Positions 1 to 7,634 of a stretch of 64,000 nucleotides of DNA are shown here, piece by piece. Origin of the DNA: Roseomonas fluvialis (lineage in GTDB: Bacteria; Pseudomonadota; Alphaproteobacteria; Acetobacterales; Acetobacteraceae); contig NZ_AP025637.1 of the NCBI RefSeq assembly GCF_022846615.1, positions 2,939,001-3,003,000 of the forward strand, given 5' to 3'. Below the pieces are notes generated by a model. It was not told the origin of the DNA, did no database searches, and was given only the letters and a program-made list of their open reading frames with translations. Position numbers and translations under genes: made by a program. The stretch's first letter is position 1. Each line of letters opens with the position of its first letter.

Positions 1-171
1 GTCCTTGATGAGGTAGATGCGCCCGCGCGGGCTGTCGAGTTCGTCGCCCAGCAGCAGGAAGGTCGGGCAGGTCGCCGTGCACATGCCGCAATGCACGCAG
101 GTGCGCAGGATGCGGTTGCTCTCGGCGGTATCGGGGTCGGCGAGCTGCGCCGGCGAGAAGGTCGTCTGCAT
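1..171 (-). CDS. glcF: Glycolate oxidase iron-sulfur subunit GlcF (N-terminal part)
   Basis: Only the first 57 codons lie in the window; the gene continues beyond base 1. GlcF is the 4Fe-4S subunit of the GlcDEF glycolate dehydrogenase complex, which oxidises glycolate to glyoxylate and passes electrons to the respiratory chain. The visible part holds the first ferredoxin motif, [12 protein letters not shown], with cysteines at residues 25, 28, 31 and 35. It is followed by [17 protein letters not shown], a highly typical GlcF stretch. The start at 171 begins [10 protein letters not shown], which matches the usual N-terminus; another ATG at 178 is out of frame. glcD and glcE would be expected near it on the minus strand outside the window. 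Identification is by family memory and is strong despite truncation. Confidence 0.9.
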   Translation of the reverse strand, partial: MQTTFSPAQLADPDTAESNRILRTCVHCGMCTATCPTFLLLGDELDSPRGRIYLIKD

Positions 172-276
172 CACGCATGTCTAGGGGAGCCGGAGCCCCG
201 CCGCCAGCAGGTCGGCCAGTGGACGCCGCCGGCGCCCCCCTCCTATCGTGACGGCGGTACCCAGGGGATTCGCCGC

Positions 277-1095
277 ATGGTCACCGAAGCGATCCAGGAG
301 CTCGCGGCCTTCAGCGTCTTCGCCTTCGCGGCGGCGCTGTTCTTAATCCAGGCCGCGGCCAAGGAGATCGGCTACGTCTTCGGTCATCGCCGCGCGGCGC
401 ACCAGGAGAACCCCGGCGAAGGCGTGAGCGTCGTGGTGGGCGGCATGCTCGGGCTGCTCGCCTTCGTTCTCGCCCTGACCCTGTCGTTCTCGAGCGCCCG
501 CTTCCAGGAGCGGCGCGAGGGCACGCTGGCGGAAGCCAACGCGATCGGCACCGCCTGGCTGCAGGCCCAGGCGATCGGTCACCCGCGCGGCGCGGAGATC
601 GCGCGCCTGCTCGAGGAATATACGCACGTCCGCCGGGACTTCGTGGCGGCAGGCCGTTTCGCGCCCGAGGTCGAGACCGCGACGCGGCGGACCAATGCGC
701 TGCAGTCGGTCATCTGGGGCCACCTCGCGGCCATCGTGCGCGAACGGCCGGACCCGGTGACCTCCTCGCTGATGAATGCGCTGAATACGACCTTCGACCT
801 CGCGACGGCCGAGCGCTTCGCCTTCGCGACGCTGTTCCCGCCGCAATTGTTCTGGCTGCTGATCGGCATGACGATGGTCTCGATGGCCGCGCTCGGCTTC
901 CAGCTGGGGCTGCGCCAGAAGCCGTTGCGGGTGCTGTCCTTCCTGCTGCTGTCCATGTGGACGGCGACCATGACGATCATTCTCGACATGGGCGCGGCGC
1001 GGCTCGGTTCGATCCGGATCGGCGTGCAGGCCTACGACTGGACCATCCAGGGCTTCCACGGAGGCGTCACCGTCCCGCCTGCGCCAGCGCGCTGA
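277..1095 (+). CDS. DUF4239 (bestrophin-like) membrane protein
   Basis: Predicted inner-membrane protein of 272 residues. Four hydrophobic segments are visible: near residues 5-25, 50-70, 190-208 and 215-235. Between the second and third lies a long soluble part with the phrase RREGTLAEANAIGTAWLQAQ, which is characteristic of the DUF4239 family. The family resembles bestrophin anion channels in layout, but its transport function is not established. The open frame extends upstream to 91, into a region overlapping the divergent glcF gene. The ATG at 277 is preferred because it follows AGGGG at a suitable distance and starts just before the first membrane helix. It runs in the same direction as the ABC permease 45 bp downstream, with no evidence for a shared role. 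Confidence 0.75.
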   Translation: MVTEAIQELAAFSVFAFAAALFLIQAAAKEIGYVFGHRRAAHQENPGEGVSVVVGGMLGLLAFVLALTLSFSSARFQERREGTLAEANAIGTAWLQAQAIGHPRGAEIARLLEEYTHVRRDFVAAGRFAPEVETATRRTNALQSVIWGHLAAIVRERPDPVTSSLMNALNTTFDLATAERFAFATLFPPQLFWLLIGMTMVSMAALGFQLGLRQKPLRVLSFLLLSMWTATMTIILDMGAARLGSIRIGVQAYDWTIQGFHGGVTVPPAPAR

Positions 1096-1140
1096 GCCGC
1101 CCTGCCGCCCGGCGTCGGGGCGTGCTATCCACGGCTGAGA

Positions 1141-2817
1141 ATGGCTCGCAACATCACCCTGGACGCCGCCCCGCCCGCTGGTCCCACCCCCCGTCGCCGT
1201 CGCGCCCCGGCCTGGGCCTGGGCTTCGGTGCTGGTCGCGGCCGCCATCACGGCGCCGCTCGTTGCCGTGCTGCTCTCCGCGATGACGGTGCCTGGGGCCA
1301 GCGTCGTCCATATCGCAACCACCACCCTGCCCGAGATGCTGCGCAATTCCGCCCTGCTGGCGCTGCTGGTGGCGCTGATGGCGGGCTCGGCGGGGGCGAT
1401 CTCGGCCTGGATCGTCTCGACCTGCGAATTCCGTGGCCGGCGCCTGCTGGAAGTCGCGCTGCTGCTGCCGCTGGCGATGCCGGCCTACCTCAACGGATAT
1501 GTCTACACTTGGCTGTTCGACGTGGCCGGGCCGCTGCAGCAGGGCTTCCGCGACCTGACCGGGCTGCGCTTCGGCCAATACTGGGCGCCCGAGATCCGGT
1601 CCCTGCCGGGTGCGGCGCTGATGCTGGCGATGGTACTGTACCCCTACGTCTACCTGATGTGCCGCAGCGCCTTCCTGCAGCAGAGCGTCTGCCTGCTGGA
1701 AGCCTCCCGCACGCTCGGGCACGGGCTGCCGCGAACCTTCCTGCATGTGGCGCTGCCGCTGGCGCGGCCCGCGCTGGCGGCCGGCATCGCGCTGGTGCTG
1801 ATGGAGGTACTGGCGGATTTCGGCACGGTGCAGCATTTCGGCGTGCGCACCTTCACCACCGGCATCTACGAGGCCTGGTTCGGCATGGATGACCGCGGTG
1901 CGGCGGCGCAGCTCGCGGTCGGACTGCTGGGCTGTGTGTTCCTGCTGCTGGCGCTGGAGCGAATCTCGCGCGGGGGGCGGCGCTTCCACCCCACCACAAC
2001 GCGCCACCCGCCGCTGCGCCCGGTGGTGCTGCGCGGCTGGAAGCAGGCGGGCGCGATCGCCGCCTGCGCGATGCCGGTGGTGCTGGGCTTCGCCATTCCC
2101 GCCAGCGCGCTGGCCTGGCTGGCGCTGACCAGCGGGGACCCGCTCGACCCGCGGCGTTTCCTGCCCTTCGCGGTGAATTCCCTGATGCTGTCGGGCATCA
2201 CGGCGGCGCTCGCGGTGCTGATCGCGGCCATGATGGCCTGGGCGGTGCGCATGCATCCCTCCCCGGCGCGCTCGCTGGCGAACCGGGTCGCGGCGCTGGG
2301 CTATGCGCTGCCGGGATCGGTGATCGCGGTCGGCACGCTGGTACCCTTCGGCATCTTCGACAATGCGCTGGATGCCTGGATGCGCGAGCGCTTCGGCGTC
2401 TCCACCGGGCTGCTGCTGTCGGGCACCATGGCGGCGCTGGTCTTCGCGTATCTCGTGCGGTTCCTCGCGGTGGCGCTCTCGGCGGTGGAATCGGGGCTGG
2501 CGCGGCTGAAGCCGTCCTTCTTCGCGGCCGCGCGGGTGCTTGGGCGCACGCCGGGCCAGGCGGTGCGGGAGGTCGAATTGCCGCTGGCGCGCGGGGCGCT
2601 GCTGACCGCCGCCGTGCTGGTCTTCGTCGACACCATGAAGGAATTGCCGGCGACGCTGATCGTGCGGCCCTTCGACCTCGATACGCTGGCGGTGCGCATC
2701 TACAACCTTGCGTCGGACGAACGCCTGGCGGAGGCCTCGACCGCCGCGCTGCTGATCGTGCTGGCGGGGCTGCTGCCGGTGGCCGCGCTCACGCGCGCGA
2801 TGCGGCGCAGCGACTGA
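1141..2817 (+). CDS. Iron-type ABC transporter permease, fused two-domain (FbpB/SfuB family)
   Basis: Inner-membrane permease of 558 residues carrying two binding-protein-dependent transport domains in one chain, the architecture typical of Fe3+ (FbpB/SfuB/FutB) importers. Each half has an EAA-type loop that would contact the ATPase: EASRTLGHGLPRTFLHVALP near residues 187-206 and a second around AARVLGRTPGQAVREVELP from about residue 462. About twelve hydrophobic segments are visible. No ATPase gene adjoins it and no binding protein is in the same operon. The closest candidate partner is the Fe3+ binding protein at 7635-8669 on the other strand. Substrate assignment to iron is inferred from the family and that neighbour. 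No Fur-like site is seen in the 45 bp upstream. Confidence 0.82.
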   Translation: MARNITLDAAPPAGPTPRRRRAPAWAWASVLVAAAITAPLVAVLLSAMTVPGASVVHIATTTLPEMLRNSALLALLVALMAGSAGAISAWIVSTCEFRGRRLLEVALLLPLAMPAYLNGYVYTWLFDVAGPLQQGFRDLTGLRFGQYWAPEIRSLPGAALMLAMVLYPYVYLMCRSAFLQQSVCLLEASRTLGHGLPRTFLHVALPLARPALAAGIALVLMEVLADFGTVQHFGVRTFTTGIYEAWFGMDDRGAAAQLAVGLLGCVFLLLALERISRGGRRFHPTTTRHPPLRPVVLRGWKQAGAIAACAMPVVLGFAIPASALAWLALTSGDPLDPRRFLPFAVNSLMLSGITAALAVLIAAMMAWAVRMHPSPARSLANRVAALGYALPGSVIAVGTLVPFGIFDNALDAWMRERFGVSTGLLLSGTMAALVFAYLVRFLAVALSAVESGLARLKPSFFAAARVLGRTPGQAVREVELPLARGALLTAAVLVFVDTMKELPATLIVRPFDLDTLAVRIYNLASDERLAEASTAALLIVLAGLLPVAALTRAMRRSD

Positions 2818-2904
2818 TCCGCGCGCCGCGCCCATGACTGCGGCGCGACGATACGTTTCGCCACAGACTGAGGGCCTTGCCGGCCCCGCGGCGCGCCCCC
2901 AAGC

Positions 2905-5217
2905 ATGGGCGCGATGACCCGGACGATGTTCCCCTCCCGCCCCCGCGGGCCGACCAGGATGGCCGCGCTGCTCGCAGCCGGGCTGCTGCTGTCCGCCTGC
3001 GCCGCGCTGTCGCCGCGCGCCGTCAGTACCGATGCGCGCATCGCCGCCCTGCCGACCACCGGCGCCACGGTCGAACGCCCCGTCACCATCCGCTGGAACG
3101 ACCACATGGTCCCGTGGGTGGACGCCGAGACCGACCGCGACCTGTTCTATGCGCTGGGCCTGGTGCATGGGCATCTGCGCGGGGCGCAGGTGGCGCTGCT
3201 GCGGCTGGTTGCGCGCGGCCGGCTCTCGGAAGCCGCTGGCCCCTTTGCGACCGACATCGACCACGCGCTGCGCATTCTCGATTTCGGCCGCGCCGCGCCG
3301 GCGGTGCGCGCCGCCTGGCCGGAGGAGACGCGCGCGCTGATGGGATCCTTCACGGCCGGGCTGAACCACGCGGTGATGAACGGGCGCGCGCCGCCCGAAT
3401 TCGGGCTTCTCGGCCTGTCGCGCGAACCTTTCACCGAGGACGACCTGATCGCGATCGGGCGGCTGGCGGGCACCGACGTGAACTGGCTGGGATACCTCGC
3501 GCTGCTGCCCTCGCGCGGTACGCCCGGCTTCGACAGGCTGTGGCAGCGCACCGTCGCGGCCGGGTCCTCCGCACCGGAAGCGGCGCTGCCCGAAGGACGG
3601 CGGCTTGCCGTGATCCGCGACATCCTGGCCGGCACGGGGCGCGTGGGGTCTAACACCGTCGCGGTGGCCGCACGGCGGTCCGCGACCGGCGGCGCGCTGA
3701 TCGGATCCGACCCGCATCTGGGGTTGATCCAGCCGAATGTCTGGCTGGCGGCGGGCATGCGGTCGCCGTCGTTCCACGCGGTCGGGCTGATGGTGCCGGG
3801 GCTGCCCTTCCTGGCGATCGGGCGCAACGCGGATGTCGCCTGGGGCGGCACCAACATGCGCGCGGCGTCGTCGGACCTGTTCGATGTGTCGGGCCTGCCG
3901 GCCGAGGAATTCCGCAGCCACACCGTGCGCATCCGCCAGCGCCTGTGGTTCAGCGCGGAACGGCAGGTGCGCCTCACGCCGCATGGCCCCGTCGTGACCG
4001 ATGCCGCGGTTCTGCCGCGCCGCCCCGGCGACGTGATCGCGCTGCGCTGGATCGGCCATGAGCCGACCGACGAGATCACCGCGCTGCTCGGCGCGGCGCG
4101 CGCGCGCAACGGCGAGGAATTCCGCGCGGCCTTCGACCGCTTCGGCGTCTCGGCACAGAACATGATCTGGGCGGGGCGCGACGGGCGGATCGGACAGTTC
4201 TACGCGACCACCATCCCGGACCGCCGCGCGATCCCGGCCGACCCCGTGCTGGATGCGCGCGACCCGGCCGCGACCGCGCCATGGGGCCGCCTGCTGCGCA
4301 CCCCCGACCTGCCCCATGTGGTGAACCCGCGCGACGGCGTGCTGGCGAGTGCGAACAACCGCCCCGAGCCGCTGGGCGGCCGCGCGCCGCCGGTGCTGGG
4401 CTTCTTCTTCTCCGACAGCGATCGCGTCGAGCGCCTGCGCGAGTTATTGGCATCGCGCCCGCGCCACACGCCGGCCGACATCATGGCGATCCAGGCCGAT
4501 ACGCGGTCCCCGCGCGCGGGGCGGCTGGCGGCGGCGCTGGCGGCGCGGATGGCTGGCATCGCGGAGGCCGCGCCGCTGGTCGCCGCCCTGCACGGCTGGG
4601 ATGGCGACTACCGCGCCGAGTCCCGCGCGCCCGTGGCCTTCGAGGTGCTGCTCGCGCGCCTGGTTCCGCTGCTCGCGGCCGAGGACCGCGCCGAAGCCAC
4701 CACCAATCGTCGCGCGCCGGAAAGCCAGTGGAACTTCATCACCGCGTTCCTGCTGCGCGACCTCGATGCGCTCGATCCGGCGCGGCGCGAGGCGGTGCTG
4801 CGCGAAGCCTCGCGCGTTGCGGCGACGGATCTCGCGGGACTGTCCACCTGGGGCGAGATGCACCGCCTGCCGCACGCGCATGCCCTGGTGAACCTGCCGG
4901 TGCTCGGCGAGGCCTTCTTCCGCTACGGCGACTACGCCGTGGGTGGTTCGCGCGAGACACCGATGAAGACCAGCCACGGCCTGGTCACCGCGCGCCACAA
5001 CACCGCCTTCGGCTCCATGGCGCGGCACGTGAGCGACATGTCCGACCCGGACGCCAATTGGTTCACGCTGTGGGGCGGGCAGGATGGGTGGCTCGGTTCG
5101 GCGGCCTTCGCGGACCAGGTGCCGATGTGGCTGGAACGGCGCAGCATCCGCGTGCCGCTGCGGCCGGAGACGGTGGCGGTGGAGTTCCCGCGCGCGACAC
5201 GCCTGGCGCCGCGATGA
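2905..5217 (+). CDS. Penicillin acylase family lipoprotein (Ntn hydrolase)
   Basis: Predicted 770-residue amidase of the penicillin/cephalosporin/acyl-homoserine-lactone acylase family. Such proteins are made as a precursor, cleaved into alpha and beta chains, and act outside the inner membrane. The N-terminus has a basic start, a hydrophobic core and the lipobox LLSAC with Cys32, so a lipid anchor is likely. The autocatalytic junction and nucleophile are visible as GSNTVAV, with Ser249 expected to become the beta-chain N-terminus. GSDPHLG and WGGTNMRAASSDLF follow as usual for the family. An alternative start at 2914 would only shorten the signal. Its stop codon overlaps an ATG (ATGA at 5214-5217) that opens the first unit of a 59-bp repeat. 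The natural substrate cannot be told; acyl-homoserine lactones or N-acyl amides are possibilities. Confidence 0.88.
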   Translation: MGAMTRTMFPSRPRGPTRMAALLAAGLLLSACAALSPRAVSTDARIAALPTTGATVERPVTIRWNDHMVPWVDAETDRDLFYALGLVHGHLRGAQVALLRLVARGRLSEAAGPFATDIDHALRILDFGRAAPAVRAAWPEETRALMGSFTAGLNHAVMNGRAPPEFGLLGLSREPFTEDDLIAIGRLAGTDVNWLGYLALLPSRGTPGFDRLWQRTVAAGSSAPEAALPEGRRLAVIRDILAGTGRVGSNTVAVAARRSATGGALIGSDPHLGLIQPNVWLAAGMRSPSFHAVGLMVPGLPFLAIGRNADVAWGGTNMRAASSDLFDVSGLPAEEFRSHTVRIRQRLWFSAERQVRLTPHGPVVTDAAVLPRRPGDVIALRWIGHEPTDEITALLGAARARNGEEFRAAFDRFGVSAQNMIWAGRDGRIGQFYATTIPDRRAIPADPVLDARDPAATAPWGRLLRTPDLPHVVNPRDGVLASANNRPEPLGGRAPPVLGFFFSDSDRVERLRELLASRPRHTPADIMAIQADTRSPRAGRLAAALAARMAGIAEAAPLVAALHGWDGDYRAESRAPVAFEVLLARLVPLLAAEDRAEATTNRRAPESQWNFITAFLLRDLDALDPARREAVLREASRVAATDLAGLSTWGEMHRLPHAHALVNLPVLGEAFFRYGDYAVGGSRETPMKTSHGLVTARHNTAFGSMARHVSDMSDPDANWFTLWGGQDGWLGSAAFADQVPMWLERRSIRVPLRPETVAVEFPRATRLAPR

Positions 5218-5388
5218 CCGCGCCCGATGACCGCAGCGCCGCAAGGCGCGAAGGTCTGAATCGGCCGCGCCGATGACCGCGCCCGATGACCGCAGCGCCG
5301 CAGGGCGCGAAGGTCTGAATCGGCCGCGCCGATGACCGCGCCCGATGACCGCAGCGCCGCAGGGCGCGAAGGTCTGAATCGGCCGCGC
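5212..5388 (+). repeat. Three tandem 59-bp repeats forming coupled 20-codon ORFs
   Basis: Exact unit length is 59 bp: copies at 5212-5270, 5271-5329 and 5330-5388. Copies 2 and 3 are identical up to the final bases; copy 1 differs by one A/G change. Each unit opens a 21-codon frame (5214-5276, 5273-5335, 5332-5394) beginning MTAPDDRSAA. Each frame ends in a TGA that overlaps the next ATG as ATGA. The first ATG overlaps the acylase stop, and the last TGA overlaps the GH3 start at 5391. A partial fourth copy appears to be the start of the GH3 gene itself (MSAPFD against MTAPDD). Each unit also contains a small stem GCGCC/GGCGC with a GCAA or GCAG loop. Confidence 0.95.
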
Positions 5389-5390
5389 CA

Positions 5391-6905
5391 ATGAGCGCGC
5401 CCTTCGACGCCACGCCCCTGCTGCGCGCCTTCGCCGCGCGGCGCCATGCGCGCCTGCTCGCCATGGACCCCGCCGCCACGCAGCAGGCGCTGCTGCTGCG
5501 CCTGGTGCAGCGCGCCGCCGGCACGCGCTTCGGGCGCGACCACGGCTTCGGGGCGATCCGCTCCGTGGCCGACTTCCAGCGTGCCGTCCCGCTGCGCCGC
5601 TACGAGGCACTGCACGATGCCTATCTCGCACCCACCCTGCCGGTGCTGGAGAACGTGCTGTGGCCCGGGCGTACGCCCTACCTCGCGCTGTCCTCGGGCA
5701 CGACATCGGGGCGCACCAAGCACATCCCGGTCACGGCCGGGATGGTGCGCGCCAATCGCGGCGCCGCGCTCGACGTGCTGGCCTGGCATCTCGCGCAGCA
5801 CCCGCAGGCGCGGCCGTTCGGCGGGCTGTCGTTCATCCTGGGCGGTTCGACCGACCTCACGCAGGTCGCACCTGGCGTGCGGGCCGGCGATCTCTCGGGC
5901 ATCGCGGCGGTCGAGGTGCCATGGTTTCTCCGGGGCTGGGCCTGGCCTCCCGCGCGCATCGCGCTGATGCCGGACTGGGACGCGAAGCTCGCGGCGCTGG
6001 CGGCCGAGGCGCCGGTGGGCGACATCCGCACGCTGTCGGGCACACCGTCCTGGCTGCTGGTGCTGCTGGAACGACTGGCCGCGAAGCATGGCGTGGCGCC
6101 GCTACCCTCGCTGGAACTGCTCATTCATGGCGGCGTCGCCTGGGCGCCCTATCGCGATCGCCTCGCACCCTTCCTGCCGGCGGGCTGCCTTACGCGCGAG
6201 GTCTATCCGGCCAGCGAGGGCTTCGTCGCCATCGCTGACCGCGGGGATGGCGAGGGGCTGCGCCTGAACCTCGACCGCGGCTGCTTCTTCGAATTCGTGC
6301 CGGTCGGCGAACTCGACGCGCCTGCGCCGACCCGCCACTGGGCCGCGACGATCGAGACCGGCGTGGACTACGCCGTGGTCCTGTCATCCTGCGCCGGACT
6401 GTTCGGCTATGTGCTGGGGGATACGGTGCGCTTCATCGACCGCGCACCGCCGCGCCTGCTGGTGACGGGCCGCACGTCATGGACCCTGTCCGCCTTTGGC
6501 GAGCACCTGGACGGCGAGGAGATCGAAGCCGCGCTGATGCATGCCGCCGCGGAGGCCGGCATCACGGTGGTCGAATACGTGGTGGGCCCGGAATTCGACG
6601 GCAGTGCCGGGCGGCACCGCTGGTGCATCGAGGCCGCGGGCAGTTGCGATCCGGCGTCGCTCGCCGCACTGCTCGATGCCGCGCTGCGCGTGCAGAACGA
6701 CGACTACGCGGCGCATCGCGACGGCGCGCAACTGGCACGGCCCGAGGTGGTCCTGCTGCGACCGGGGGCCGTGGCCGACTGGATGCGCGCGCAGGGCAAG
6801 CTGGGCGGACAGCACAAGGTGCCGCGGGTGATCGCCGACCCCGCGCGCTTCGCCGATGCCGCCGCCGCGCTCAGTGGCCCTGGTCGGGGGCCGCGTCCGA
6901 ATTGA
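5391..6905 (+). CDS. GH3 auxin-responsive promoter family protein (acyl-adenylate-forming)
   Basis: Protein of 504 residues related to plant GH3 acyl-acid amido synthetases and the bacterial members of the family, which belong to the ANL adenylating superfamily. Visible family features are LSSGTTSGRTKHIPVT (ATP/phosphate-binding serine/threonine-rich loop, near residues 102-117), FLRGWAWPPARIALMPDWD, and the C-terminal LVTGRTSWTLSAFGEHLDGEEIE, corresponding to the hinge and acceptor part. The bacterial substrates are unknown. The start at 5391 lies in an ATGA overlap with the last repeat-encoded short ORF, so translation may depend on ribosomes arriving from the acylase through the repeat. 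The 3' end overlaps the convergent bfr gene by 35 bp. Confidence 0.85.
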   Translation: MSAPFDATPLLRAFAARRHARLLAMDPAATQQALLLRLVQRAAGTRFGRDHGFGAIRSVADFQRAVPLRRYEALHDAYLAPTLPVLENVLWPGRTPYLALSSGTTSGRTKHIPVTAGMVRANRGAALDVLAWHLAQHPQARPFGGLSFILGGSTDLTQVAPGVRAGDLSGIAAVEVPWFLRGWAWPPARIALMPDWDAKLAALAAEAPVGDIRTLSGTPSWLLVLLERLAAKHGVAPLPSLELLIHGGVAWAPYRDRLAPFLPAGCLTREVYPASEGFVAIADRGDGEGLRLNLDRGCFFEFVPVGELDAPAPTRHWAATIETGVDYAVVLSSCAGLFGYVLGDTVRFIDRAPPRLLVTGRTSWTLSAFGEHLDGEEIEAALMHAAAEAGITVVEYVVGPEFDGSAGRHRWCIEAAGSCDPASLAALLDAALRVQNDDYAAHRDGAQLARPEVVLLRPGAVADWMRAQGKLGGQHKVPRVIADPARFADAAAALSGPGRGPRPN

Positions 6906-7359
6906 GCAGCGTGTAGCGCTCGATCCCGATCTTCGCGATCAGGTCGAACTGCGTGTCGACGAAGTCGGCGTGCTTTTCCTCGTCGCGCAGGATGGTCAGG
7001 AACAGGTCGCGGGTGACGAAGTCGCGCACCGTCTCGCAGTACGCGATCGCCTCGCGCAGGTCGGCGATCGCCTTCTCCTCGAGCTTCTGGTCGCATTCCA
7101 GAACCTCGCGCACACCCTCGCCGACCAGCACGGGGTTGAGGCGCTGCACGTTGGGATGGCCGCCGAGGAACAGGATGCGCTCGATCAGCGCATCGGCGTG
7201 CTTCATCTCCTCGATCGATTCCTCGTATTCGTGGCGGCCGAGCTTGGTCACGCCCCAGTGCCGCAGCATCCGCGCATGCAGGAAATACTGGTTGATGGCG
7301 GTGAGTTCGTTGGTGAGCTGGGTGTTCAGATGTTCGATGACCTTGGGGTCGCGCAGCAT
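6871..7359 (-). CDS. bfr: Bacterioferritin
   Basis: Heme-containing 24-mer iron storage protein of 162 residues, the normal length. All ferroxidase ligands are at canonical positions: Glu18, Glu51, His54, Glu94, Glu127 and His130. The heme-ligating Met52 is also present. The start at 7359 follows AGGAG about 8 bases upstream; the open frame continues further upstream but without family similarity. It is the last gene of a minus-strand iron operon: Fe3+ binding protein, bfd, bfr. bfd encodes the ferredoxin that reduces stored iron for release, so uptake, storage and mobilisation are together. The 3' end overlaps the convergent GH3 gene by 35 bp. Confidence 0.97.
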   Translation of the reverse strand: MLRDPKVIEHLNTQLTNELTAINQYFLHARMLRHWGVTKLGRHEYEESIEEMKHADALIERILFLGGHPNVQRLNPVLVGEGVREVLECDQKLEEKAIADLREAIAYCETVRDFVTRDLFLTILRDEEKHADFVDTQFDLIAKIGIERYTLLNSDAAPDQGH

Positions 7360-7391
7360 GGGGACGTCTCCTGTCCTGCGGACGTGACCGC

Positions 7392-7422
7392 CCGTCTCCG
7401 CAAGCCATACCTGCGAAGACGG
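7392..7422 (-). promoter_or_regulatory. Imperfect inverted repeat between bfd and bfr
   Basis: Arms CCGTCTCCGCAAG (7392-7404) and CCTGCGAAGACGG (7410-7422) match at 11 of 13 positions with a 5-base loop. It lies 33 bases upstream of the bfr start in the transcribed spacer. It could be an mRNA processing or stabilising hairpin that sets bfr apart from bfd, or an operator. No T-rich tail follows on the minus strand, so it is not a typical intrinsic terminator. Confidence 0.35.
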
Positions 7423-7447
7423 CCCGGGGCTGTCAAGCCGCGCGCGG

Positions 7448-7627
7448 TCAGGCGCGTGCGGAGGCCGCGGACCCGCTGCGCAGCAGGTCGAGGATGGTCC
7501 GGCAGCAGCAGCCGCATTGGGCGTCGCAGCCGCAGCCGGCATAGACTTCAGCCGGGCGAGAGGCACCGGCGGCGATCGCGGCGGTGATCTGCGCCGCGGT
7601 CAGCCGGTTGCAGTGGCAGACCACCAT
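7448..7627 (-). CDS. bfd: Bacterioferritin-associated ferredoxin
   Basis: Small 2Fe-2S protein of 59 residues that binds bacterioferritin and donates electrons so that stored ferric iron can be released. The four cluster ligands seen in Bfd are at the expected positions: Cys4, Cys6, Cys38 and Cys41. There are extra cysteines at 32, 34, 40 and 42, giving an unusually cysteine-rich GCGCDAQCGCCC stretch. The start at 7627 (MVVCHCNRLT) fits the family; the open frame upstream runs inside the preceding gene and is not coding. It lies 7 bp after the stop of the Fe3+ binding protein gene and 88 bp before bfr, so co-transcription is very likely. Confidence 0.93.
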   Translation of the reverse strand: MVVCHCNRLTAAQITAAIAAGASRPAEVYAGCGCDAQCGCCCRTILDLLRSGSAASARA

Positions 7628-7634
7628 GGCGGGC

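Noticed and set aside
343-4317. A 1324-residue open frame on the minus strand opposite the DUF4239, permease and acylase genes
   Set aside because: It is antisense to three genes with clear family motifs, has an Arg/Gln/His/Gly-rich composition, and has no recognisable domain. Long antisense frames are expected at this GC3.
5212-5388. Possible CRISPR array
   Set aside because: The 59-bp units are contiguous with no spacers, and no cas genes are near.
4932-6089. Minus-strand frames in which the 59-bp repeat appears as repeated peptides such as PIQTFAPCGAAVIG
   Set aside because: The frames are antisense to acylase and GH3. The repeat has stronger structure on the plus strand (ATGA chain), and no protein features support the minus-strand reading.
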